Source of the DNA: Streptomyces sp. CB02414
Lineage (GTDB): Bacteria; Actinomycetota; Actinomycetes; Streptomycetales; Streptomycetaceae
NCBI RefSeq assembly: GCF_001905385.1
Contig: NZ_LIPF01000004.1
Coordinates: forward strand, 248,001-312,000
Length of the DNA stretch: 64,000 bases
Direction: 5' to 3'
The position numbers were made by a program, and so were the translations under genes. This document shows positions 8,895 to 18,030 of the stretch, in pieces. The notes under the pieces were generated by a model. It was not told the DNA's origin and searched no databases. It saw nothing but the letters and a program-made list of their open reading frames with translations. Each line of letters opens with the position of its first letter. Position 1 is the first letter of the stretch.

Positions 8895-10400
8895 ATGTCC
8901 GCCCAGCCCGAATGTGAGATCTGGTTCCTCACCGGCAGCCAGGGTCTGTACGGTGACGACACCCTGGCCCAGGTCGCCGAACAGTCGCGGGAGATCAGCG
9001 CGATGCTGTCCGAGGGCCTGCGGACCCGGGCACGGATCGTGTGGAAGCCCGTGCTGACCGACGCGGCCGCGATCCGCCGGGCGTGCGTGGAGGCCAACGC
9101 GGCCGACCACTGCGTCGGGCTGATCGCCTGGATGCACACCTTCTCCCCGGCGAAGATGTGGATCGCCGGCCTCGATGCCCTCACCAAGCCGCTGCTGCAT
9201 CTGCACACCCAGGCCAACCGGCAGCTGCCGTGGTCCACCATCGACATGGACTTCATGAACCTGAACCAGGCCGCCCACGGCGACCGCGAGTTCGGGTACG
9301 TGCAGAGCCGTCTCGGTGTCGCCCGCAAGACGGTGGCCGGGCACGTCTCCGACCCCGGGGTCGTCCGGCGTATCGACGCCTGGGCACGTGCGGCGTGCGG
9401 ACGGGCCGAACTGGCGACGCTCAAGCTCGCCCGCTTCGGCGACAACATGCGGGATGTCGCCGTCACCGAGGGCGACAAGGTGGAGGCGCAGCTGAGACTC
9501 GGCGTGTCCGTCAACACCTACGGGGTGAACGACCTCGTCGCCGTGGTCGACTCGGTGGACGAGGCGGCGGTCACCTCGCTGGTCGAGCGGTACGAGGACG
9601 AGTACCGGATCGCCCCCGAGCTCCGTGCCGGCGGGGAGCGGCACGACTCTCTGCGCTACGCCGCCCGGATCGAGGCCGGACTGCGCGCCTTCCTGGAGGA
9701 CGGCGGTTTCCGGGCGTTCACCACCAACTTCGAGGACCTCGGCGGGCTGAGGCAGCTGCCGGGGTTGGCCGTGCAGCGGCTGATGGCCGACGGGTACGGC
9801 TTCGGCGGAGAGGGTGACTGGAAGACGTCTCTGCTGCTGCGCACACTCAAGGTCGCGGCCGAGGGCCTGTCCGGCGGCACGTCCTTCATGGAGGACTACA
9901 CCTACCACCTGGTGCCCGGTGAGGAACTGATCCTCGGCGCGCACATGCTGGAGGTCTGCCCCACCATCGCCGCGGGCACGCCCTCCTGCGAGATCCATCC
10001 CCTGGGCATCGGCGGCCGGGAGGATCCCGTCCGTCTCGTCTTCGACGCCGAACCCGGGCCCGCCGTCGTCGTCGGGCTCGCCGACATGGGCGACCGGTTC
10101 CGCCTGGTGGCCAACACGATCGACGTGGTCCAGGCTCCCGAACCGCTGCCCGAGCTGCCCGTCGCCAGGGCCGTGTGGCGTCCGCACCCTGACCTGACGA
10201 CCTCGACGGAGTCGTGGCTGACGGCGGGCGCGCCCCACCACACCGTCCTCACCTCCGCCCTCGGGACCGAGGAGCTGGAGGACCTCGCGGAGATGCTGCA
10301 CGTGGAACTCGCGGTCATCGACTCCGACACCACGGTCCGCGGCTTCACCAGGGAACTGCGCTGGAACCAGGCCTACCACCGACTGGCCCAGGGCTTGTGA
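8895..10400 (+). CDS. araA: L-arabinose isomerase
   Basis: Converts L-arabinose to L-ribulose. At 501 residues it matches the usual AraA length. Characteristic stretches are [17 protein letters not shown] at the N-terminus, [20 protein letters not shown], the metal-site region [14 protein letters not shown] with the catalytic Glu, and [23 protein letters not shown] 8895 has a strong ribosome site (AAGGAG, 8 bp away). It is the second gene of the ara operon. Confidence 0.96.
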   Translation: MSAQPECEIWFLTGSQGLYGDDTLAQVAEQSREISAMLSEGLRTRARIVWKPVLTDAAAIRRACVEANAADHCVGLIAWMHTFSPAKMWIAGLDALTKPLLHLHTQANRQLPWSTIDMDFMNLNQAAHGDREFGYVQSRLGVARKTVAGHVSDPGVVRRIDAWARAACGRAELATLKLARFGDNMRDVAVTEGDKVEAQLRLGVSVNTYGVNDLVAVVDSVDEAAVTSLVERYEDEYRIAPELRAGGERHDSLRYAARIEAGLRAFLEDGGFRAFTTNFEDLGGLRQLPGLAVQRLMADGYGFGGEGDWKTSLLLRTLKVAAEGLSGGTSFMEDYTYHLVPGEELILGAHMLEVCPTIAAGTPSCEIHPLGIGGREDPVRLVFDAEPGPAVVVGLADMGDRFRLVANTIDVVQAPEPLPELPVARAVWRPHPDLTTSTESWLTAGAPHHTVLTSALGTEELEDLAEMLHVELAVIDSDTTVRGFTRELRWNQAYHRLAQGL

Positions 10401-10446
10401 CCGCGCCTGCCGCCGCTCCCACCCGATTTCGACAGGAAGTTCCCTC

Positions 10447-11184
10447 ATGAGCACCGCTGGAACGCACGCGCCCGGCAGCGCCGTCTCCCCAGAGCTGCGC
10501 CGCGAGGTACTGGAAGCCAACCTCCGCATCCCGCAAGCCGGACTGGCGACCCTGACCTGGGGCAACGTCAGCGCGGTCGACCGGGCGGCGGGCGTCTTCG
10601 TCATCAAGCCGTCCGGTGTGCCCTACGATCTGCTGCGCGAGGAGCACCTGGTCGTGGTAGCGCTGGAGGACGGCCGTGTAGTCGAGGGCGATCTGCGCCC
10701 CTCGACCGACACGGAGACCCACCGCAGTCTCTACCTGGCCTTCCCCTCCATCGGCGGCGTCACCCACACCCACTCCACGCACGCGGTTTCCTTCGCCCAG
10801 GCCCGTCGGCCCGTTCCCGTCCTCGGGACCACGCACGCCGACACGTTCAACGGTCCCATCCCGGTCACCGCCGACCTCACTCCCGAACAGTGCGCGCGGG
10901 ACTACGAGTTCAACACCGGCCAGGTGATCGTCGACCTGCTCGGACGCGATGACCGGCGGGCGGCGGAAGTGCCTGCGGCCCTCGTCTCCGGTCACGGTCC
11001 CTTCACCTGGGGAGCCACGGCGACCAAGTCGCTCGAACACGCGATCATCTGCGAGGCCGTGGCTCAGATGGCCATCCACTCACTCGCCCTCGGGGCCGGC
11101 ACGCCGCCCCAGCACCTGCTGGACCGTCACTACACCCGCAAGCACGGACCCGACGCGTACTACGGGAACCCCGTGACCGGCTGA
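10447..11184 (+). CDS. araD: L-ribulose-5-phosphate 4-epimerase
   Basis: Converts L-ribulose-5-phosphate to D-xylulose-5-phosphate, feeding the pentose phosphate pathway. The 245-residue class II aldolase-fold protein has TWGNVSAVDR near residue 38, the KPSGVPYD phosphate-binding segment, and zinc ligands in THTHSTHAVSFAQ and SGHGPFTWG. The ribosome site AGGAAG lies 6 bp before the ATG. It completes the araBAD set; an MDR-type gene follows 35 bp later. Confidence 0.95.
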   Translation: MSTAGTHAPGSAVSPELRREVLEANLRIPQAGLATLTWGNVSAVDRAAGVFVIKPSGVPYDLLREEHLVVVALEDGRVVEGDLRPSTDTETHRSLYLAFPSIGGVTHTHSTHAVSFAQARRPVPVLGTTHADTFNGPIPVTADLTPEQCARDYEFNTGQVIVDLLGRDDRRAAEVPAALVSGHGPFTWGATATKSLEHAIICEAVAQMAIHSLALGAGTPPQHLLDRHYTRKHGPDAYYGNPVTG

Positions 11185-11219
11185 GACGACGGCCGGAAGG
11201 AAGAGAACAAGGTGAACCC

Positions 11220-12212
11220 ATGACCGCCTCCGACCCGTTCGGTTCCCGTCACGGATGTGCGCCCACCGGCGATTGCGTCGGCTTCGGCGTGGACAGGAGT
11301 GAGGCTCCGCGCCCCGGCCCGGGTCACGTCGTCGTCGCGGTCGAAGCTGTCGCGCTGGCGGACGAGGAACGGTGGGAGAAGGGCGCCACCGTGCGGACCG
11401 CGGTCCCGCGCCGAGTGGGCTGGTCGGGCCGTGTCGAGGAGACGGGCCCCGGAGTGGACACCGGACTTCGGGGCCGCAAGACCGTGGTCCGTACCCTTCC
11501 GGCCCCTCGCCCGAGCACCTCCTCCGGGGGGTACGGCCAACGCTCCGCGGCCGGCCGGTACGTCTTGCGCCGCCATCTGGTCGTCCCGCTGGACAGGCTG
11601 CATCTCCTGCCTTCCGACGCCGACCTCGCGACGGCGGCGCTGCTGGAGCCTGCGGCGGTCGCGGCAGCTGCCTTCGAAGCGGCCGCTGTCCAGACGAGGC
11701 CGCGCGTGGCGGTCCTCGGCGCCGACTGTGTGGGACTGCTGCTCGTCCAGATGATGACCGCCATGTCACCGCTCGCCCTTGTCGTGGTCGACCCGTCACC
11801 CGACCGGGGCGGGCGCGCCCTGGCGTGGGGAGCGACCCGGCACTGCACGACGGTCGAGGCGGCGAGGACCGAGGGTGTCTTCGACGTCGTCGTGGACACG
11901 ACCGGATCGGCGGGTTCCCCGGGCGCCGCGTGTCTCCTGGCCGCCCGAGCCGGGCAGGTCGTGTTCACCCGCGCCTTCCCGCCCGGCACGAAGCCACTGG
12001 ACCAGGCGCAGTTGGCGCTGCGACGGCTGACCGTGCGCGCGGCGGCCGTGGACGCGCCTGCCGTGTGGGACACGGCTGTGCGTCTCTTCCGCGAAGGTGT
12101 GATCGATCCTCGGCCCCTCGTCTCGCGGTGGTTGGAGCCGACGGTCTTGGCGGACGGGTTCATCGGCCCGCGGAGCGAGGGCGGCACGGTGACCGTTCTG
12201 CGGATTCCGTGA
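11220..12212 (+). CDS. MDR-family dehydrogenase-like protein lacking zinc ligands
   Basis: A 330-residue protein related to zinc-dependent alcohol/polyol dehydrogenases. The GroES-like half has GPGHVVVAVEAVALADEERW, a position where zinc enzymes normally carry Cys, and the nucleotide-binding half has VAVLGADCVGLLLVQMM with VVDTTGSAG. Neither the catalytic Cys/His pattern nor the structural four-Cys lobe is present, and the middle is arginine-rich and short. This is either a diverged, possibly inactive member or a non-zinc MDR. It lies 35 bp after araD on the same strand and ends at a bidirectional terminator, so it is probably the last gene of the ara transcript. An earlier role as an arabitol or sorbitol dehydrogenase is only a guess. 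Confidence 0.6.
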   Translation: MTASDPFGSRHGCAPTGDCVGFGVDRSEAPRPGPGHVVVAVEAVALADEERWEKGATVRTAVPRRVGWSGRVEETGPGVDTGLRGRKTVVRTLPAPRPSTSSGGYGQRSAAGRYVLRRHLVVPLDRLHLLPSDADLATAALLEPAAVAAAAFEAAAVQTRPRVAVLGADCVGLLLVQMMTAMSPLALVVVDPSPDRGGRALAWGATRHCTTVEAARTEGVFDVVVDTTGSAGSPGAACLLAARAGQVVFTRAFPPGTKPLDQAQLALRRLTVRAAAVDAPAVWDTAVRLFREGVIDPRPLVSRWLEPTVLADGFIGPRSEGGTVTVLRIP

Positions 12213-12220
12213 TGATCGCC

Positions 12221-12286
12221 CGTCTCGTCCCGCGTCGCGATCGAACCGTGGCGACGGGGTCCCCAGCGGTCGTACGGGACGAGACG
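12221..12286. terminator. Bidirectional terminator between convergent genes
   Basis: Perfect 12-bp arms CGTCTCGTCCCG (12221-12232) and CGGGACGAGACG (12275-12286) enclose a second pair CGTCGC/GCGACG (12233-12238, 12251-12256). It lies between the ara-side gene ending at 12212 and the convergent hydrolase ending at 12327. Confidence 0.75.
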
Positions 12287-12326
12287 AGGCGCCCACTACC
12301 CCGGCCTCGGGTTCAAGCCGCCTGAT

Positions 12327-13232
12327 TCACAGCTGGTCACCCGCCTCGCGCAACACCGCGCACTCCTCCACGAACGACAACACTTTCAGGTGGTAGGCGC
12401 GTGCCGTCAGTCCGAGGCTCAGATTGTGACCGGCGTTGGTCTGCTCGTTGACCCGTACGTGCGGCGACGCCGTGAAAAGGCCGGCGATGTCGGCAAGCGC
12501 GTCCGGACCGGACCGCCAGACCGTCTCGTGGTCCCCCAGGGAGAGCTCCACCGGGACGGACACCCGCGCGGCAAGGCCGGGGAAGTCCTGGACCCAGTGC
12601 CGCGCCTCGTACTCGTAGCGGGGCGATCGCGCGGCGATCGTCGGGTCGACGTACACGTCCGGGGCGTACAGATGGCGAGGGCCCCACAACAGGGCCCTCA
12701 AGCCGCGCGGGCGCGCCGGCCGAGCGTCGGCCTCGCGTTCGGTGGACTCGAAGACGCTGTCGGCCGTCCGCTGGTGGTGCCGTCCGGTGCCCGCCAGTTC
12801 GAGGCCGACGAAGTCGTGACCGCGTTTGTCCGCCGCCATCCGCAGGGCGAGTCCGCAGCCCGCCGAGTGGGCGAGGACGAAGACGCCCGCGCCCCGTGGC
12901 CGGTCCGCGAGCAGGGATTCGAGCGCCGCGAAGGCGAGGTCGACATGATGCTCGGGGTCGGTGAACCGGTCGGCGTGCTCCGCGGAGACGCCGTAGCCGG
13001 GCCGGTCGAGCGCGAGGGCGGTGAAGCCGAGGTGCGCGGCGGTACGCAGCAGCGAGAGGCGGGGCCTGCCCGGGCAGTCGAAGTACGTGGAGGAAGTGCC
13101 GCCGCCGTGCAGGGCGAGCAACACGGCCTTCGGGCGCGGAACTTCGCACACCAGCGCCGACAGGGTCACGCCGTCGACGTCGACGAGCCGACTCTGCGGC
13201 TCCGCAACGGATCCGGTGTCGCAGCAGGTCAC
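12327..13232 (-). CDS. Alpha/beta-hydrolase
   Basis: A 301-residue serine hydrolase of unknown substrate. It shows the oxyanion segment LLALHGGGTSSTYFD, the nucleophile elbow A-H-S-A-G in VFVLAHSAGCGLALR, an acid-loop region around SLGDHETVW, and the catalytic His in TNAGHNLSLG near the C-terminus. GTG 13232 was chosen because GAGGA lies 7 bp upstream; the longer open frame to 13469 has an N-terminus without family character. No signal peptide is seen. It is separated from the rhamnose/lactate operon by 314 bp and may be a lone gene. Confidence 0.75.
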   Translation of the reverse strand: MTCCDTGSVAEPQSRLVDVDGVTLSALVCEVPRPKAVLLALHGGGTSSTYFDCPGRPRLSLLRTAAHLGFTALALDRPGYGVSAEHADRFTDPEHHVDLAFAALESLLADRPRGAGVFVLAHSAGCGLALRMAADKRGHDFVGLELAGTGRHHQRTADSVFESTEREADARPARPRGLRALLWGPRHLYAPDVYVDPTIAARSPRYEYEARHWVQDFPGLAARVSVPVELSLGDHETVWRSGPDALADIAGLFTASPHVRVNEQTNAGHNLSLGLTARAYHLKVLSFVEECAVLREAGDQL

Positions 13233-13546
13233 GGGCCTGTCCTCGAAACGTCGAAGGAGGGAAGTTGTTCCTGTCGGGTGCCACTGACGGCGCCGGCCGA
13301 CCCCGCGCTGAACCGGGTGTCCCGCGACCGGGCCGGCAAGGAGAGTGCGTCTGCCAAGTCTCCGCTCCCCGGAAGAAGAGGTTGAGAGGGCGAACCCGCT
13401 GCGGATGCAGCGTTTTGACACCGAGTGCCGAATGGCTTGGACGATATCGGCACCCGGTGACGTAATCAAGACGCAGAGGCGAGGCGGCGCCGCCGTGATC
13501 GGCGACCCGACATCGGGCGGCCGGTGCGGTGGGCGAGGGACGCGCC
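13233..13546. other. Intergenic stretch between lutC and the hydrolase
   Basis: No gene is supported here. It contains a 6-bp-arm hairpin CGCTGC/GCAGCG with a T run on the plus strand (13397-13416) and a weaker inverted repeat GTGCCGA/TCGGCAC (13425-13431, 13447-13453). These could end the minus-strand lut transcript or form part of the hydrolase promoter. Confidence 0.4.
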
Positions 13547-14200
13547 TCAGGAGGTGAGCAGCACTACGTGCAGGGTGCGGGGGCCGTGGACGCCCTCGAC
13601 TCGGTCCAGTTCGATGTCACTGGTCGCCGACGGACCGGAAATCCAGGTCAGTGGACGGAGCGGGTCGAGGCCGGGGAGCGCCTGCGGGACGGAGGCGACG
13701 ACCTGGTCCTTGGCGCGAACCACGCAGATATGCACGTCGGGAACGAGGGTCAGGGCGCGCCGGCCCTGCGCTGGGCCGCCGTCCAGGACGATCGTGCCGG
13801 TTTCCGCGATTGCCAGGGCACAGGCGGTGACCACGGCGTCCGTGGCGTCGAGGTCGTACGGCGACAACCGCGCACCATCCTCGGGGCGCTGCTCCGCGAC
13901 GGCCTCGGAGAGCCAGGCGGTCGGCAGGCCTGGGGGGACCACGACCGTGCGGGCTCCGTGGTCGCCGAGCACCTTGCCCACGAGGCCGGGAAGCTCACTC
14001 TCGGTCGAACGGTGCACGATCGCCCGGTAGTCGACCAGGTTCTCGTGGAGCAGGTCGAGGATGGTGTCCGGATCGTCCGCGGTGTGGGTGGTGAGGTAGC
14101 CGCGTTCGGGCTCGGGTGCCGCGTGCGCGTCGCGGAGGGCGTCGCGCACGCGGCCCAGGATCCGCTCGCGCGACGAGGAGGTCGTGGGGGAGGAGGTCAT
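13547..14200 (-). CDS. lutC: Lactate utilization protein C
   Basis: A 217-residue LutC/YkgG-family subunit of the LutABC L-lactate oxidation system, which oxidises L-lactate to pyruvate. The family pattern is visible in SRERILGRVRDALRDAH at the start, DATDAVVTACALAIAETGTI in the middle and LVPDVHICVVRAKDQVV near the end. The ATG at 14200 overlaps the lutB stop by 4 bp (ATGA), indicating translational coupling. It is the last gene of the rhamnose operon. Confidence 0.92.
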   Translation of the reverse strand: MTSSPTTSSSRERILGRVRDALRDAHAAPEPERGYLTTHTADDPDTILDLLHENLVDYRAIVHRSTESELPGLVGKVLGDHGARTVVVPPGLPTAWLSEAVAEQRPEDGARLSPYDLDATDAVVTACALAIAETGTIVLDGGPAQGRRALTLVPDVHICVVRAKDQVVASVPQALPGLDPLRPLTWISGPSATSDIELDRVEGVHGPRTLHVVLLTS

Positions 14201-15621
14201 GTCCGGTTCTTCTTCCACCAGTCGCGAAACGGTTCGGCCGGCATCTCCGGCAGGTCCCGGCTGTTCGCCCACTGGCTCGCGCCGGGCCCGGGGAGCCTCT
14301 TGGGGTGCAGTTTGCGGGTCTTCGCCGCGACGCGTTCGGCCGCCGCGAGAACACCGGGGCGGTCGAGGATCCAGCCGGCGCCCTTGATCGCGGCCTTCTC
14401 CAGCCGGTGACCTGGGCCTCCTTGGTCGGCGACCTTCTCCCGCAGGTGCACCAGCACCTCGGGGATGTCGATGGCGACCGGGCACACCTCGTAGCAGGCG
14501 CCGCACAGCGAGGACGCGTACGGCAGGGAGGCGTCGATCTCGCTGCCCGTGCCCCGCAGTTGCGGGCTGAGGATGGCGCCGATCGGGCCGGGATACACCG
14601 AGCCGTAGGCGTGGCCGCCCGCCCGCTCGTACACCGGGCAGACGTTGAGGCAGGCGGAGCAGCGGATGCAGCGCAGCGCCTGGCGGCCGACCTCGTCGGC
14701 GAGGGTGTCGGTGCGGCCGTTGTCCAGCAGGACCAGGTGGAAGGTGCTGGGGCCGTCCTCGTCGGTGGTGCCGGTCCACATGGACGTGTACGGGTTCATG
14801 CGCTCGGCGGTGGAGGAGCGGGGGAGGGTCTGGAGGAAGACCTCCAGATCCTGCCACTTCGGCACGATCTTCTCGATGCCGACGACCGAGATCAGCGTCT
14901 CGGGCAGGGTGAGGCACATCCGTCCGTTGCCCTCGGACTCCACGACGACGAGCGTGCCGGTCTCGGCGACCACGAAGTTCGCGCCGGAGATGCCGACCTT
15001 GGCCCGCAGGAACTTCTCCCGCAGGTGAAGCCGTGCCGCCTCCGCGAGTTCGGCGGGCGTGTCCGTCAGGCCCTCCGGTGCCGGGCGCCCCCACTCGCTC
15101 ATCTCGGAGCGGAAGATGTCCCGGATCTCCCCGCGGTTGCGGTGGATCGCCGGAACCAGGATGTGCGACGGCCGGTCCTTGCCCAACTGCACGATCAGCT
15201 CGGCGAGATCCGTCTCGTAGGCGTGGATGCCCACCGCCTCCAGGGCCTCGTTGAGACCGATCTCCTGCGTCGCCATCGACTTGACCTTGACCACCTCCCG
15301 CTCGCCGGTCTCCTCGACCAGCCGGGCGACGATCGCGTTGGCCTCGTCCGCGTCGGCGGCCCAGTGCACGGTCCCGCCGGCCGCCGTGACCGCCTCCTCC
15401 ACCTGCACCAGGTACCGGTCGAGGTGGCGCAGGGTGTGGTCCTTGATGCGCCGGCCGGCCTCGCGCAACTGCGCCCAGTCGTCCAGCTCCGCGACCGCGC
15501 GGGCCCGCTTCTCCCGGATGGTGCGGGTGGCGTGGCGCAGGTTGCCGCGCAGGGTGGTGTCGCGCACGGCGTCGTGCGCGGCCTTCGGGAAGGCGGGCAT
15601 GCCGACGAACGTGCCGCTCAT
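14197..15621 (-). CDS. lutB: Lactate utilization iron-sulfur protein B
   Basis: A 474-residue LutB-family iron-sulfur subunit of the L-lactate oxidation complex. It has the N-terminal lutB/lutC-like domain (GISGANFVVAETGTLVVVES), then a two-cluster ferredoxin region, CIRCSACLNVCPVY and CGACYEVCPVAIDIPE, each supplying cysteines for [4Fe-4S] clusters. ATG 15621 overlaps the lutA stop by 4 bp, and its own stop overlaps the lutC start. The frame stays open further upstream through lutA, but this start fits the family N-terminus. Confidence 0.95.
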   Translation of the reverse strand: MSGTFVGMPAFPKAAHDAVRDTTLRGNLRHATRTIREKRARAVAELDDWAQLREAGRRIKDHTLRHLDRYLVQVEEAVTAAGGTVHWAADADEANAIVARLVEETGEREVVKVKSMATQEIGLNEALEAVGIHAYETDLAELIVQLGKDRPSHILVPAIHRNRGEIRDIFRSEMSEWGRPAPEGLTDTPAELAEAARLHLREKFLRAKVGISGANFVVAETGTLVVVESEGNGRMCLTLPETLISVVGIEKIVPKWQDLEVFLQTLPRSSTAERMNPYTSMWTGTTDEDGPSTFHLVLLDNGRTDTLADEVGRQALRCIRCSACLNVCPVYERAGGHAYGSVYPGPIGAILSPQLRGTGSEIDASLPYASSLCGACYEVCPVAIDIPEVLVHLREKVADQGGPGHRLEKAAIKGAGWILDRPGVLAAAERVAAKTRKLHPKRLPGPGASQWANSRDLPEMPAEPFRDWWKKNRT

Positions 15622-16364
15622 GACCAGGGCTCCTCTTCGGTGCTGGCGAGGATCTCCGCGATGTGCAGAGCCCGCTGCGGGGCGTTCTGTCGGCGGAAGA
15701 TGCCGCCGATGTGCATCAGGCACGAGTTGTCGGCACCGCACAGGACGTCGGCGCCGGTGGAACGCGCGTTGCGCACCTTGTCCGCGCCCATCGCCGCCGA
15801 CACGTCCGCGTTCTTCACAGCGAAGGTGCCGCCGAACCCGCAGCACTCCTCCGCACCCGGCAACTCGACCAACTCCAGCCCTCGGACCGCCTGGAGAAGC
15901 CGGGTGGGTCGGGTGCCCAGACCCAGCATGCGCAGGCCGTGGCAGGAGGGGTGGTACGTCACCTTTTGCGGGAAGTACGCGCCGACGTCGATGATCCCCA
16001 GGATGTCGACGAGGAACTCGGTCAGCTCGTACAGGCGGGGCACCAGCGAGTCCGAGGCCCGGACCAGTCGCGGGTCCGTGCTCTTCGCGGCCATCCGCGG
16101 GTAGTTGTCGCGGACCATCGCGGCACACGAGCCGGACGGGGTCACGACGTACTCGTAGTCCTCGAAGGCGCGCCCCATGCGGCGCACCAGGGGCTCGGTC
16201 TCCCGGCGGTAACCGGTATTGAACTGGGGCTGACCGCAACAGGTCTGGGCAGCAGGGAAATCCACCTGCACGCCGAGGCGCTCCAGGAGCCTGACGGTGG
16301 CCACGGCCGTCGAGGGGTACACCGCGTCGTTGACGCACGTGGCGAAGAGGGCGACGCGCATCAT
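15618..16364 (-). CDS. lutA: Lactate utilization protein A (CCG-domain Fe-S oxidoreductase)
   Basis: A 248-residue LutA/YkgE-family protein with two cysteine-rich CCG domains, seen as TCCGQPQFNTGYRR and EECCGFGGTFAVK. These bind the non-cubane or [4Fe-4S] clusters used in electron transfer. ATG 16364 overlaps the rhaB stop by 4 bp; a second ATG immediately follows. Its placement within the rhamnose operon links lactate, the product of lactaldehyde oxidation, to pyruvate. Confidence 0.93.
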   Translation of the reverse strand: MMRVALFATCVNDAVYPSTAVATVRLLERLGVQVDFPAAQTCCGQPQFNTGYRRETEPLVRRMGRAFEDYEYVVTPSGSCAAMVRDNYPRMAAKSTDPRLVRASDSLVPRLYELTEFLVDILGIIDVGAYFPQKVTYHPSCHGLRMLGLGTRPTRLLQAVRGLELVELPGAEECCGFGGTFAVKNADVSAAMGADKVRNARSTGADVLCGADNSCLMHIGGIFRRQNAPQRALHIAEILASTEEEPWS

Positions 16365-17839
16365 GACTCCGTCCCTGAACTCTCGGTGGCCGGCAGACGA
16401 GTAGCGGCTGCGTCCCAGGTGGCCCGGTCGCCACGCGGGGGGTAGTGGCGAAGCGCCTGCGTGCCGGCGACCAGGCGGCGCATGGCGGGCAGGTCGCCGA
16501 CGAGGCCTTGGGCCCGGGCCTGGACGAGGATGTTGCCGAGGGCCGTGGCCTCTTCGGGGCCCGCGATCACCGGGATGCCGAGGGCGTCGGCGGTGAGCTG
16601 GCACAGTAGCTCGTTGTGTGAACCGCCGCCCACCAGGTGGACGTGGCTGATGTCACGGTCGGCGAGCGCGGAGGCCTTGCGCAGGGTCGTGCGGTGCGCG
16701 AGGGCCAGGGACTCCAAGATGCAGCGGACGAGGGCGCCCTGACCATCGGGGGTCGGCTGGCCGGTTCGGCGGCAGTAGGAGCGGATCCGTTCGGGCATGT
16801 CGCCGGGTGGCAGGAACTCCGGCGCCTCCGCGTCGACGAGGCTGACGAACGGTTCGGCACGGGTGGCTTCTCCGAGCAGGGTGGGCAGATCGGTGGGCCG
16901 CCCCTGCGCGGCCCAGACGCGTCGGCACTCCTCGAGGAGCCACATGCCCATGATGTTGCGCAGGTAGCGCACCGTGCCGTCGATACCCCGCTCGTTGGTG
17001 AAGTTCGCCGCGCGGGACGCCTTGGTCAGGACGGGCTTGTCGAGCTCCAGGCCGGCCAGGGACCAGGTGCCGCACGAAATGTAGGCGAAGTCCGGCTCGG
17101 TGGCCGGGACGGCCGCCACGGCCGACGCGGTGTCGTGCGAGGCGACGGTCGTCACCGGGGTGTCTGGAAGGAGGCCGGTGTAGGCGGCGACGTGCGGCAG
17201 CAGCGTGCCCGCGGGGTCACCGGGTGCGCGCAGCGGGGGCAACAGCGCCGGATCGAGGGAGAGCCGCTCCGGGAAGCCGTCGGCCCAGGTGCCGGTGCCG
17301 GCGTCGAACAGACCGGTGGTGGAGGCGTTCGTCTCCTCCGCGCCGATGGATCCCGTCAGCCAGTGGATCAGCAGGTCCGGGATCAGCAGCAGGGTGCGTG
17401 CGGCACCGAGCTGAGCGCTGCCCGCACTCGCCACCAGCTGGAAGACGGTGTTGAACGGAAGGTGCTGCATTCCGGTGACCCGGTACAGCTCATCGGGCCC
17501 GATCTTGGGCCACACGGCCTCGACGGCAACACCCTCGGTACGGGTGTCGCGGTAGTGGAACGGGTGCCCGAGCAGGGCACCGTCCGCGTCCAGGAGCCCG
17601 TAGTCGACGGCCCACGTGTCGATGCCGACGGAAGCGACCTGACCTCCTGCGCGCAGGCCGTCGAGGACGCCTTGGAAGAGGGAGAGGGCGTCCCAGCGCA
17701 GACCGTCCGGCAGTGGGACGGGGACGTTGGGGAAGCGGTGCGCCTCGGTGAGTGTGAGGGAGTCCGGGCCGACACGACCCAGTATGACCCGGCCGCTGGT
17801 GGCACCCAGGTCGGCTGCGGCGAAGGGGAGGTTGTTCAA
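16361..17839 (-). CDS. rhaB: L-rhamnulokinase
   Basis: Phosphorylates L-rhamnulose to rhamnulose-1-phosphate. The 492-residue FGGY kinase has AAADLGATSGRVILGRVG at the N-terminus, GIDTWAVDYGLLDADG, the family-typical GMQHLPFNTVFQLVA and HDTASAVAAVPA, and the C-terminal nucleotide motif VHLVGGGSHNELLCQLTADA. It looks intact. It lies 191 bp after rhaEW (17840-18030, no gene seen) and is coupled by overlap to lutA, so aldolase, kinase and lactate oxidation appear to be made together. Confidence 0.93.
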   Translation of the reverse strand: MNNLPFAAADLGATSGRVILGRVGPDSLTLTEAHRFPNVPVPLPDGLRWDALSLFQGVLDGLRAGGQVASVGIDTWAVDYGLLDADGALLGHPFHYRDTRTEGVAVEAVWPKIGPDELYRVTGMQHLPFNTVFQLVASAGSAQLGAARTLLLIPDLLIHWLTGSIGAEETNASTTGLFDAGTGTWADGFPERLSLDPALLPPLRAPGDPAGTLLPHVAAYTGLLPDTPVTTVASHDTASAVAAVPATEPDFAYISCGTWSLAGLELDKPVLTKASRAANFTNERGIDGTVRYLRNIMGMWLLEECRRVWAAQGRPTDLPTLLGEATRAEPFVSLVDAEAPEFLPPGDMPERIRSYCRRTGQPTPDGQGALVRCILESLALAHRTTLRKASALADRDISHVHLVGGGSHNELLCQLTADALGIPVIAGPEEATALGNILVQARAQGLVGDLPAMRRLVAGTQALRHYPPRGDRATWDAAATRLPATESSGTES

Positions 17840-18030
17840 GCGAGGCTCCGTGAAGGTGCTTGTCGTACGGGTCGGGGAGTGGCTCGCGCGGTCTCCGCCT
17901 CCCTGTCGTCTCCACGCGCCGTTCCCGGTTCGGCTTGCTCGTGGGGCGGTCGGTGTGTGGTCGCCCGCGCGGGACCCAGCGCCCCCGGTGGGCGCCGGTT
18001 CCCCGGCGCCCCGCGAGGGTGTCTGCCGCG

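Noticed and set aside
15622..16434. Longer LutB protein starting near 16434
   Set aside because: The extra part reads through lutA in another frame; the ATG at 15621 overlaps the lutA stop and fits the family.
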